64,000 nucleotides of DNA, taken from Thelephora terrestris. Its lineage: Eukaryota; Basidiomycota; Agaricomycetes; Thelephorales; Thelephoraceae. Under the pieces are notes generated by a model that was not told the origin of the DNA, did not search any database, and saw nothing but the letters and a program-made list of their open reading frames with translations. The position numbers and the translations under genes were made by a program. Within the stretch, counting starts at the first letter, position 1, and each line of letters begins with the position of its first letter. Below are positions 1-10,831 of the stretch, one piece after another. The stretch is taken from contig WIUZ02000024.1 of assembly GCA_015956445.1 (NCBI GenBank), positions 434,001 to 498,000 on the forward strand. The letters are read 5' to 3'.

Positions 1-71
1 ATTTCGTTCCTTCACCTCGGTGCTCATTCACTCGCTCGCAAGACCATTCGGCCCCTCTAATATAGCCGGCC

Positions 72-2563
72 ATGCCACCGATTGTGGATTTTACGGCCGA
101 AAAGTGTCATTCTTGCCCAAGGTTATGGGAAGGCTGCACTCCCGAGCAACAAGCACGGTGGGCTTCTTTCATCTCGTCGTCAACGGGGCGAAATTGCCGT
201 GTGTGTCACCACTGTGCAATGCACTACAGTGAGAAGCACCGTAGTAAGGAGGTTTTTTTTTCCCCATTCAACGCGTGCTAAACGTATTCGATAGCCGCGT
301 CGGTTCAAGTTCGTTCGGCCTCGTCGTCAAACCACATACTTGAAGAGACATCAAGTACCTCTGTTGCCAGGCTTGTGTCTGGTGCACAGCGAGGAACTGG
401 TGAGGATGAGTAAATCCTATTGAGTTCATTAATTGATTGATGCCCAAACAGGACGTGCTCCAATCCGGGAGATCAGCCGCAGTGCCGCCACCTCCACAAA
501 CCAGCACCTCCCCTCTGGTTACACACCAAACCACGCCAATTTCCAGCGTGAAGCAGAACGGTACAAGAAGAAGGCAGGAGGATTTGTAGGGAGCTCGAGT
601 ACCACTGTGCAGGTGAAGGTTACAATGGTCAAACCCGTCAAGAAGGGAGGAGCGGTTGTATTCACACCGATCCACGAGGTAACATTATCTCTGGCAACGA
701 AATGTAGCGCCTAACTACCCACCTACTACAGGACCTGTGGGTCACGATCTCTATCCCCGCAAATATCGGAATGGAGGCTCTACGACATGCGTCCATCGAG
801 GGACTGCGTCCTGTATGGGACCGCTGGTCCCACAACTATCCCATCAACGAAGAGGAAGCGACGATTTTTGCGTCTGCCGGAAAGGGACACAAGAAGGTCT
901 TTGGCGAAAATTGCATCCTCGAACTTTTCTTGAAGACGTCTCGCGGTTCGGCACCCGTTGCGAGTTATAATTTCTCTTCGGTCATACCACTTCTGCTCCA
1001 CTTTTCAAGTGCGTTTTTCGAGGCGGTCGCTGACCATTGTTTGGTTGAAGAAAGCCGACCTGAGGCAACCGAGCTAGAGGTGCACGGTTTGGATATCTAG
1101 TCCTTGTTACAGAGGAAGTCTAATATGTCACTAGGCGAGCACGAGACGCACAGTACGCCCCATCCCCCGACGCCGACGACAAGATCTATCTACAAAACCC
1201 GCACCTGGCACCAGTATACAGGGTGACCAGTTTGACCAGGAATCTGCTCGTGGCCTCGAGCGAAGGCTCAGCAGGCTGTCCCTGGAGAATACTGGCCAGC
1301 AAGGCGTAAGTTTTTGGGGACACTCCTTATGCATAAACTAAATTTCGTTTTGATCTAGATGGAATCACAGGGTGTGAAGAGAAAACGGGTGGTACCAGAC
1401 CCGAGTGAAGTTTGTCAGCCAGCTGCTTTGCCAGCATGTGTGTTTGACTTGAAGTATAGGATCACCATGAGGATCGACCGCTGCGGAAGACTTCCCGAAC
1501 ACTGTTTGTTGCAAATGCAAGGGAGATACAAGCTGCGCTCCGTTCTCAGGGAGCAGGCCACGAACATCGTAAAAAAAATTACTCTTAAAATTTGGGGTGC
1601 TGATAGTTTCTGTAGTTCGCAAGTTCAAAGTTTTGTTTCGAGTAATCCCGGCCCGCAAGTGGTCCGAGGAGGCTCTGGTTGGCAAACTGGATCTATTGAA
1701 CCTTCCTCGGGTTGAAGGTGAAATGGAGGTCGATCTCATGATTCAAAAAAGCCTTACTGGAACGTTCAAAACCGCCCACCACGGCCAAATCGTTCCCCCC
1801 ACTGTTGGCATCCCCCCCTGTTTCATGGAAAAAATCTGTGTCAAACAGGCTTACCAACAGAGACCTGGTGGGGCCATTTCCCGCTACCGAGGTGCCGACG
1901 ACTTTGAGAAGATTGTCAAGGAGGTCATCTGTTTGGATTGGGCCACAATTCTCCTTGACTTGACTTACGGATTCATCGAGGGAGCAGTCACCGAGTACGG
2001 TGACCCCCCTGAAAAAATTCCACAGCTCTGCTTCGTTCGCACGATGCTTGCTGAAGCCCCACAAGAACAGAAACATTTCTTGATTGAAGAGTGGGTGGAG
2101 AGTGTTGGCGGTTTTACTAAGTATATCAACAATGGCCATCCGGTGTCATGTGTGCAAGCCAATGCTCCTAGGGAGGCCCACCAAATTGCAGAGTTCCTGT
2201 GCTTTGCCCAACATGTACAGTATAACCACACAGATGGGCTTGCATTTACCTCTGATTATCAAGGTTAGTGATAGGACCAACATTCCCCAGGTTGCTCATT
2301 CCTGTTCTAGGGTCAGGTGATATGTTGACAGATCCCCAGATCATTTCAGACCCGTATGATTGCCTTGAAGTGGTCAGCAGGTCTCCTTCTAATTTGTTTT
2401 TAGATCACTTGGTGCAATATTTGGTGGTGGGAATACCTCAAAAGGGATTAAGAACTTCCGTGTTGAGCATGAGTGCAGTGCCAACAGCTATTGTTGCCAC
2501 TTTGGTCTTGGGTTTAAAGATGTTGCTGCTGATGGAGGTACCACTATTGATGATGTTGACTGA
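72..2563 (+). CDS. Alpha-type (MHCK/EF2K-like) protein kinase, about 8 exons
   Basis: An atypical Ser/Thr kinase of the alpha-kinase family. The catalytic half lies at 1626-2563: FKTAHHG and CVKQAY in the ATP-binding lobe, the hinge-like FLIEEWV, the catalytic stretch around HVQYNHTDG and DYQG, then LTDPQI, a GGGNTSKGI glycine loop and a C-terminal H-x-C plus CC-x-H cluster matching the family's zinc site. The last exons join cleanly: introns 2264-2310 (47 bp) and 2354-2403 (50 bp), stop TGA at 2561. Upstream exons stay open through predicted introns near 401-450, 679-732, 1079-1133, 1307-1358 and 1570-1625. The N-terminus (from 72) is Cys/His-rich with C-x2-C pairs, and a Lys/Arg/Pro-rich linker follows. 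Substrate unknown. The first intron and the start are the least certain points, and the gene could begin left of the window. Confidence 0.8.
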
Positions 2564-2649
2564 GCTTTATCTCAGCCCATATTTTCCCAATACCCACTTA
2601 TCCTGAACACATCATTTGGCTATCAATTGGTATCTAATCAAGTTTCTGT

Positions 2650-2996
2650 TTGTGGTGACATGGAAATGACAGTGATGTGGAAAACATGGTGAGGTGGAAA
2701 TTACGGTGACGTTGAAACTACAGTGATGTTGAAGTTACGGTGACCTCGAAATTACGCATCGAAATTACAGTGACATCGAAACTACAGTGATCTCGAAGTT
2801 ACGGTGATGTCAAAATTACGGTGATGTCAAAACTACAGTGATGTCGAAATTACGGTGACATCGAAACTACAGTGATGTCGAGTTTATGGTGAAGTCAAAA
2901 TTATGGTGAAGTCAAAATTGTGGCAAAGTCAAAATTGCGGGATGTCAAAATTGCGGGATGTCAAGATTGCGGGATGTCAAAGTTACTGTGAAGTTG
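2650..2996. repeat. 17-bp minisatellite, about 20 degenerate units
   Basis: Tandem units of 17 bp with consensus AATTACGGTGATGTCAA run from about 2650 to 2996, just after the alpha-kinase stop and before the convergent integrase gene. Central units alternate between an ACAGTGATGTCG form and an ACGGTGACATCG form. Three distal units have shrunk to 16 bp (ATTGCGGGATGTCAAA type). The period is not a multiple of three, so a coding repeat is unlikely. Confidence 0.9.
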
Positions 2997-3048
2997 AAAA
3001 GAAAAAAACAAAGTTGAAATACCATGGTGCAGAGTATATGTGACATAG

Positions 3049-4753
3049 CTAGAAAAGCTGATCCCTACCTTCCTCGTTTGTAAAGTCTACACAAGGCACC
3101 TTGTCTTCACCACCTTCATCCTCAGACTCCAGAACATGTTCTAATTGAGGTTCCTCCAGATCCGCAAGCTCGAATGGCTCCTTCATCCCAACATCGCTCC
3201 TAATGCTTTCACCAAGAGTCATTGTGACATCCTCTGGAACAGCTACCTCTACAAGATTCCGCAACCCACAGTACACATCCCAGAAGGTCTCAAAGGTTAC
3301 CTCAGGTTTCCCAAGGTCCTCAAAGCATTGGGTCACATAGGTCTCGAAGGTAGGGGGGACAAGTTGGAAAACAGGATCTTCAGGTGGTGCCCACTTTGCT
3401 TCAGCTTCATCTAGCATATCTGGAGGGACAACGATCTGGAATATGTTAGGCCACCAATCAGACATGAGCACACATAGCCTTACTTTGAAGTCACATGCAT
3501 CTACCATTGGCGGAAACCGGAACATCTCCTCAGGAATACCATGTGGCAGAATTTTGTGCTTGTTGGCGCGCCGGCTTGTCGTGTTATGCATTTCAGTGTA
3601 TAGATCAAGTTCTTGTTGGATGTAAGGGATTGCTAGCCACTGAAATGTCAAACTGCTCAGGGTGAGAACCCCACGCCCCGAACGAGTGTGATTGCCATTG
3701 CTCACCTGTCCAAAGTATTGCTCGGATTATACCACTGATTATCGACCCCCTTGGCAAACATATCTTCGAATCCTTTGGACCAAGTATCGCGGAGCCTACC
3801 CCACGCACGTTCAGGCTTGATGTTTGTATGTCCCCTCATCCAATTGTGTTGCAGGGTCCCAGAGAGCGCCGGGTCTAGCTGATGACGGATAGAGGTTTGA
3901 GCATATGCGATGTGGTAATTTTCTGTGCCGTGATCGCTTTGGGTTAGCATTGGTATTCCTGTTTAATGTGTGTTAATTTGGGTTTGTAATGACAAGAGAT
4001 AAGCGGCGACATACCGCCATACTTCCTCGCTGCCCGGAAGTATTCCCGACCAACCAGCTTTGGATTAGAATTTGTCCACCAGACGATTAGCCAGAGTAGA
4101 AACCCCGTGAACGGCTCGATACCAAGGTGCAACCTCAGTCCAAAACGTTGCCATTTGTCGTGTTGGTCAAACGCCCAGACGTGATTCACGCCTGCGGCAT
4201 AAAAGACTCGGCGGCGAATTCGGCCTGCCTTCCGTGCTGCAACCGCAATGGGGTCTGTTTTCCTGTTATATTTCAGGATCAGTTCCCTGAAACTGTTATC
4301 AGTGAGTGAATAGGGTGCGCAAATACTAAAGCACACCTCGGGACTCGAATTTTGAACTTAAGGCGAAGGTGGTGCCGCATGGTCTCAGCACCCGTGGTAG
4401 GAAACTTCTTCTGTATTTCTTGAATCGGCCCAGACACCGTTTCGAATGTATGTGCCTGGGCACGACTGCTCTTTAGCCCCCACTCCTTCAACCACACCTT
4501 AAACTTCGTTAACCTGCATTTCCCGATCAGTACTATCCCGGCCAGCAAAGCGCGGCGCGTACCCGAGACCATATTTTGTGTGTCGTAATGCTGGCAAAGC
4601 AATTCCAAGATTTTGGGGTTTGTATGCCCACGCGCGTGGTACATGCGAACCCACACCTCCATGTCCTCCTTCGGTGCTAAGATTGTGTCAGCAAACCTTC
4701 AAGGGTAGGCAGAACACAACATAAAACTCACGGTTGGGTTTATTTTTTCCCAT
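3049..4753 (-). CDS. Integrase core-domain (DDE) protein, intact, 5 exons
   Basis: A stand-alone retroviral-type integrase fold protein of the kind multiplied in Agaricomycete genomes. The acidic triad is visible: D in WAFDQHDKW, D in QSDHGTEN and E in KPERAWGRLR. Exons (descending): 4753-4732, 4676-4337, 4292-4015, 3958-3706, 3652-3049. All four introns (4677-4731, 4293-4336, 3959-4014, 3653-3705) are 44-56 bp with GT..AG ends, and phases agree, giving about 498 residues. The predicted start is MGKNKPNP. An N-terminal helical region precedes the core, and an acidic tail (ESEDEGGEDK) ends the protein. No gag, reverse transcriptase, LTR or terminal repeat flanks it, so it may be a host-kept gene or a solo element. 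Whether it still cuts or joins DNA is unknown. Confidence 0.8.
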
Positions 4754-6137
4754 TTTGCACAGCTAGTAGAACAAGCACGATGGCTGGACCGCGAACTCGT
4801 TGGGGTGCGCTCCTCACACGGCGTATCTCGAGGTGGGTGTCCAAGGCCTCAATGTTGTCGTCAGTAGCGTTCGGTGTCAACCGTGTCGGAAAACCTCGTG
4901 ATCTCTTCCCTTGCTTGCAATTGGTGTTTGTTAACTCTCTTTCTCCCGCACTTTCCATATGTATTTTTTCCTACACTAATTTTACATATTGGTGGTTTCT
5001 ACTTAATACCAGTTCCGAGTGTACTGATGAACGATAATCGTTGATTGAGAACCAGAGGGGAAAACTTCAAAATGCATAGTCGGCGTCGAAGGTGAGGGGG
5101 CAATGGTCTCCCGCAGGAATTCCTCCGTTCGGTGTTGAGGTCAAGAACCGTAAAATTTCCTCCCATAGAAAACATGAAGTTGTTGTTTGAGGATTCTCTT
5201 GCGGGAGCAAGCAAGAGAGTGAGCAGAAAGATGTGTAGGCTGGGCACGAAGATGTAAGCGGAGGTTGTGAACTTGTTCCTCCGAATCTTCTCGAGCCATA
5301 GTGACTCCGTGGTGATCATCACCCGTTGTAACCATTTGCACGCCCTCGCTCTGGCAGCGGACTGGATCGAAGGAGGTTTGCGAAGGGTGAGCGGGTTGGC
5401 CACCGCTGTTGTGGAGGTGGTAGACTCGTTCATGTCCGACTGGGCTGGTCTGAGACTAGATCACATCTGCAGTAGGGTCATGAGCGAGTGGCGGGTGGGG
5501 AAGGGTGACTGGTGATTGTCGGATCGTTGACGACAGTCGTCGTCGCTGAGATGGAGCGGCGTTGAGTTCGTGGTTGTGGTGGTCCGTTGCAAGTCCACCC
5601 GCTGCAGGGACATCGGGGTGAGTTGGGCGCCCGGTTCAGCAGTCGCCACGTGGCGAGTGGACTTAAAATCCTCAAATATCCGAACTCGAGAGTGACGAGT
5701 CTGAAATGGTTGGAGAAATGGGGTAGGCGGTTGGTGGTGGGCATGCGATAGTGAGAAGCGAGCCAGCACATGAGGCGCATGGGTCAGCGGAAGCACGCGG
5801 CGAAATTTGAATGTTGAGTGGGAGGCCAGAAGCCTGGAACGCCTTGATGACGGCAGTCCATCCATTCCCCTGCTCGTAGTGGGTGGTTCTCTTTGACTCT
5901 GCCAAGCGCTTGAGTCCGAGTGAGCGAAATGGGTTTGACATCGAGCGCAGAAGTTTTGGGTCGCGATTCGGTTGCGGTGAGGCCTGGCGTCTTGTCGCTG
6001 ACCGGGACTGAGATATGTCGCCGAAGGGGTTGAGCGTGCAGGTGTGGGGGCTCTGGGACGTTGACGTCGGGATCGAGGACGCGGAGGGAAATCACCAGCG
6101 TCATTTCACAATGGTCATTCGGTCTTGCTCAAGTGAG

Positions 6138-6207
6138 TTGTAGTGGACTACGAACGAAATTGTAGTCGATTACAAGTAGAGGCGTAGGCCATTGTAGTAC
6201 ACTACGA
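6138..6207. promoter_or_regulatory. Three phased 16-bp palindromes (possible dyad binding sites)
   Basis: Three dyads share the half-site TTGTAGT: TTGTAGTGGACTACGA (6138-6153), TTGTAGTCGATTACAA (6160-6175) and TTGTAGTACACTACGA (6192-6207). Start-to-start spacing is 22 and 32 bp, close to two and three helical turns, which would place them on one face of the DNA. No adjacent gene is certain, so the role is open. Confidence 0.4.
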
Positions 6208-8774
6208 CTGGTCACAAAATCCCATCACGCGCATCAGCGGACTTGCAATTCGGCATTCGAAATCGAGCGCGACCCATTCGCTTTCCATAGATCACCGACC
6301 CTGTAAGTTCGAAAGGCTTAGGGTGCTTGCACCCCCGGACTCGAGCGCGTGGGTCCAGACCCCTTGCCCAAAACTAGAATTTAGGCGCGGTCAGAGTGGA
6401 AGCGGCCGAATAGGGAATAGGTGCCCCGAGGTACCGGTCGCGCTCTTCCACAAGCGTTTCCTCGAGCGCTGGAGGAAATTTTCTTCTTCCTCGTCCTTTT
6501 TCCCGCCTTGGCCCACAAATCTGTCAAAAAAATAGACGCGTTTTTTGGGAGGGGATGCACGCTAACGGCACGGTGGATTCGGTACCCGTTCGTTGACATG
6601 ATACGACACGGACGTCGGATGCTGCGAACGCCGGTGGACAATCGCGCTAGGCGTATACTTACGATACTCAATAGTTTCTCGTTTTTTATAGTTCGGCCCC
6701 GTCAAGGGCAACGAGAGAGAGAGAATTCAAATTGTCGCACTCAAAAAGTTTATAGAGGGTGCGGGGGCCTCTCTCTTAAGCGAAGGAAACAGGTGGACTG
6801 AATTTCAAAACTGCAGCGCCAAATCGTCGGTCGTGGCCGACACGTGGAGGTGCGCGTCGCGCTCGAAAAAGTGGAGAAAGAAAAGGAGGATGCATCGGAC
6901 GGGATCATCGAATCCCTAGCGCAGACATGTGGGGGCGTGGGTGGGGAGGGGATTTGAGGACTCCCAAAGCGAAGGAAAGTTTTTCGAAACTTCCCCCACT
7001 CAGCCTCCAAACCGTCACGTATATATGCGTCATCTTTTCATCGCTTTTGAAGATCACCGTTAACCATGGACACTGACGCGGGCCTCTGAACCTCACGGTC
7101 AAGCGTTCAGAACTCACCGCAAGTAAGCCACATGATTCTATCTGGCGCCTTGACGACCGCGCATGATCGTCGAGAGACACGACGCAGGCGAAGATGTGCC
7201 CAGAATGAACAACAAAGGAGAAATTCTCGAGGTCATCCCCACCGGCGTTTACGACATCGCCGCGTTCCAGTGCAGTTGTCTTGAAATCCATGGACTCGAT
7301 AGCTCTGACGTAGCCCCACCCACCCAAACCGTTGACGGCGACTCTCTTTCTTTTAGTAATCGCGGCCCCAAAATTCAGGTTCAGTTTCAAGAGAGAAGAA
7401 CGTCACATCACCTCGCATCATTTCTCCTTTATGGCCGAGCAAACATCTCGTAAGGTGACGCGCGAGATGCAGGTCAACCGAGAAGGAATGACGTTCAAAT
7501 TTCAAAGGCAGTCGTATAGCCGACGGAATCGTTCGACCCTCCCTTTCCATCAAGGACTTATGACATCACCGGCGACCGTGAACAAAGCCTAGGCACTGCG
7601 GAAAGGCCGTCGCAAGGGGTGTGTCCTGAGGATGGGGGCTACTGTCAAATCTCGCCTAGAAGAGAGAGATTGGTGGACAACGATCCCAAGCGGGTGAATA
7701 TATGCGCTCGGTGCTCAGCTTACTTGGTATCTAAACGCTCGAATTATGCGCCGGTAACACCACCACCCCGGTACCGTCCATGGGCGTAAGTTGGAAGTTG
7801 ATTTACACACAAAAACAATAGCAGATCGGTCTGTGTACGGCAGCGCCGCGCTTGTCGGAAACCCGTAGTCACCGGGCGTCAGGCGCGCAAATTTCAGTGA
7901 CGTAGGCTGCCAGACACGCATCCGAGAACCGTTCGTGAGTACGGATGCGCCGGGCCAACGGACGGAATATGGATGGAACGGGGGACGGTCTTGGCGGTGG
8001 CCGACGATCGTCGTTTGCGGGAGGTGGATCGCTATTTCCACCCCGTCAAAATGACCAACCACGGTCCATGAAAGCGAGCCAGGAACAAAACAAAGGGAGG
8101 GATGGAAGAAAAAAGGCAAAAAAAATAGGTTCCATTCCATTCCAGATCACTCCCTCCCGAACTTCCATGACCCGCACACGGCGGTTTTCGCTCCGATAGC
8201 CACTCCTTAGCGGATAAATGAAACGCGCGCGCGACCCAAAAACAGAGTTTTTGATGAACGGAACAAGGAACGCGTGCGTGGGGCTGGGTGGATCATGGGA
8301 GGCGGTGAAGATAAGGAGTTTTATACTCAAGAAGGGCCGGACTTCCGGTGATCGCCACTGCGAACGTGCGGTGTGGGTGTAATCAGCGGGATGGATATTT
8401 GCCCAGTGATTTACGCTTATGGCCGATTGACTGGGATTTGGCCTTGCCAGCACAGGGATGACCGAGAGGGTGGTGCAGGAACGACGAACGCGTTCCGATA
8501 CGCCGGAAGAACGTTGACCGGTAGAGGCGTGTCGGAGAGGATGGATCCTTCCAACGCCAGCAAACAGCCCAAACGTCATCGGCGAAAGGTCACGGACACG
8601 CGTCGTGGCCTGACGTAGGGGTCATAGATGCGACTGTTCATTACCGCCGTAACGCTGGACGACGGATGACCAAACCACCGGCAAAACAATCGGTCATGGC
8701 CGCATGCGACTTCTCACGAAAAACCCCGTTACCGAGGCCAAACGAGCCACAACCCTGAACCAAGCTCGAGGGTC

Positions 8775-8847
8775 AGAAGCACTTGTTGAGAGTTTTCCCT
8801 GCTGGGGCCTTGGGAATAGCGGCGTTCCCAAAGCCCTCGGTGCTTCT
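8775..8847. other. Nested inverted repeat / hairpin
   Basis: An outer pair AGAAGCAC (8775-8782) and GTGCTTCT (8840-8847) encloses an inner pair GGGCCTTGGGAA (8805-8816) and TTCCCAAAGCCC (8825-8836) around an 8-bp loop. It lies in a gene-poor stretch and could be a folded transcript or the remnant of a small foldback element. Confidence 0.4.
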
Positions 8848-10765
8848 CGAAGAGGGCTCGACACGAACCAGGTCGCCGTCGAGGCTCCCTAAAGTCTATT
8901 TTAGAGTCCGCTCGGACCCGAATCACTGTTGCTTGGGCGTAAATTGAAGGTCATGGGGGATCGCGACCTCCTGCTGAGGAGCTACAGGGTAGCATGTGGT
9001 GTCTGTAGTCCTTCCGATTAGAAGCAGATCGATGCGACCAGGGTTGGGGTCCGTTCGTGAAAGAGGTTTTCAATGGAGAAGCGAGGATGAGCGATCCCGA
9101 AATGAAAAAAGAAAGTGGGAAGCGAAAAAGAGACTCGTGACGGCCGAAAGCGCCGAATGAGGGTAAACGCCGAGGAAAATCCAAGACGTAGGGGAGAAGG
9201 ATCTGCGCCTCCTTGTAAGTTAAGTCTTCGCGATCGCCGCCATGCGAGAGAGATTGAAGGGACAGGAAAATCCGTGCGGTTTAGCATACGTCCAGTCGTT
9301 AGGGCTATAGAAAATATGCGATAATGAGATTGGAATGGTCACGCGGGGGGACATCGATTCGTGATCAGCTGCGAGTTAATCAGGGACAGCGCGAAGCTAA
9401 CGTGACCTACGGAGACGGGTCAACGCCGACGGAAGCAAAGAGCCCGACGCGCATGGGAAGAGAATATTGAAAGTCGAGGAGACCGGGCATATCTCGGACC
9501 GGGAGGTGCATTTTATACGGGTGAGCTCCGCTCCTGTATTCTGCCCAGAGCGTCCTAGCGTGCTGCCACTCGAGGAAGCACGATCTACATCATTTATTAC
9601 CCTCTTTTGAAAGGCTTGTTGCATCTTCAGTGACGACATACGCGGCGTCACTTGGTGGAGAGCTCTCATTATTCTTGATAACAGATACGGTTTCTGGTCA
9701 TGGGGTAGATGGAAGATTATGGAGCATGTGCCTGGAAGTAGCGCTGAGAAAGTTGGGGTATACGTACTGGGACCGGTCACCACGTATCCGTCGAGAGGCG
9801 GGGGTGACGTTGGACCATCGCTAGTGTTTTGGACACGGCGGGCCTCGGTGCTCTGGATTAGGAGATCAGGTGAGCGTCGGGGACAAGGCATGGGTGAAGA
9901 GCGGGATCAGGTGATCGATCCCGCGTTAGCGTTGCAGGAATACACGGTCACTGTGAGATTGGGACGTAGCTGGGTAGAGGGAGAGATAACGAAGGGGTAT
10001 GATGGTCTCGCGGCGACTTCTAAAAACAGGATATTGGTAGCGCCTTGAACGCTCTCCCTCCTGATCGTCAGAAGGAACGAGTCCCTGATCTCTGTTTCTG
10101 TTCTCGATTGTGACCTTAGCCGAAGGTTGGTCAGGGTGGACCGGGCACAGTAAGTACTTTGAACTTTACTGTGGCGACAGATGGGGAGGACAGCTTTTGA
10201 AATGTATTGAGAGGGCGATACTGCGAGTCGCCATTGAAGAGACAACTATGGCTTAGCTGATCGAAGGCGAGGGTGCATTCTCTTATATGTACAACGATAC
10301 GTAAAGGGTTCTCGACCCTGTCTTTCCTGTGCTCTAGTGTCCATCTCGTCCCTCGGAGGTGCCGCCATGAGCCCATCCGCGGTCCAACATCGGGGAATCG
10401 TTTGGGTATAAGCAGAATCTTCCCACTGACGGAAGGATAACGGGAGGAACATCTCTTGCTCGAGTGGAAGCGAACGATAAGGGAAAGAGAGAGATTGGGG
10501 AATGCAAAAAAAAAAAAAAAAAAGAGTGATTCGACCTGAAACCACACCCAGTCCAAAAGAAGGAAGACAGTTTGGGATGAAAAAACCGAGATCTGGATTT
10601 CCCGGTTGGAAGTCACAATTTGAATAAACTGTCCACTTCCCGATCAGGAGAATTTCGTTGAATATACTTAATTTCTGTCAAGGAAATTGATAAGACGAGC
10701 CGAAGGGACGGACTCAGTATTTTGTTGGAAGTGAACAAAACTCGGCCGAGAGAACTCACATCCTC

Positions 10766-10820
10766 CCTCACACCACCTCCCCCCCCTCCTCTATTCTCTC
10801 TCTCCCCCCCTTCCGGCCTA
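10766..10820 (+). promoter_or_regulatory. CT-rich promoter tract before the CBM21 gene
   Basis: A pyrimidine-dominated tract of cytosine runs and CTCT repeats ends about 12 bp before the ATG at 10832. Such tracts commonly mark the transcription start region of strongly used fungal genes. Confidence 0.5.
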
Positions 10821-10831
10821 GGACGTTCAGA

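Larger units (their letters stand above)
4754..10831. other. Gene-poor stretch, about 6.1 kb
   Basis: No gene can be supported. Overlapping ORFs of 60-160 codons occur on both strands but show no domain, no consistent codon pattern and often begin at non-ATG codons. Notable contents are three related palindromes at 6138-6207, a nested hairpin at 8775-8847, and a CT-rich tract at about 10766-10820 that belongs to the promoter of the downstream gene. Confidence 0.5.

Noticed and set aside
3049-4753. LTR retrotransposon
   Set aside because: Only an integrase core is present; no direct long terminal repeats, gag or reverse transcriptase in the flanks.
9397-9891. 164-codon minus-strand ORF in the gene-poor stretch
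   Set aside because: No domain, and overlapping open frames on the other strand.
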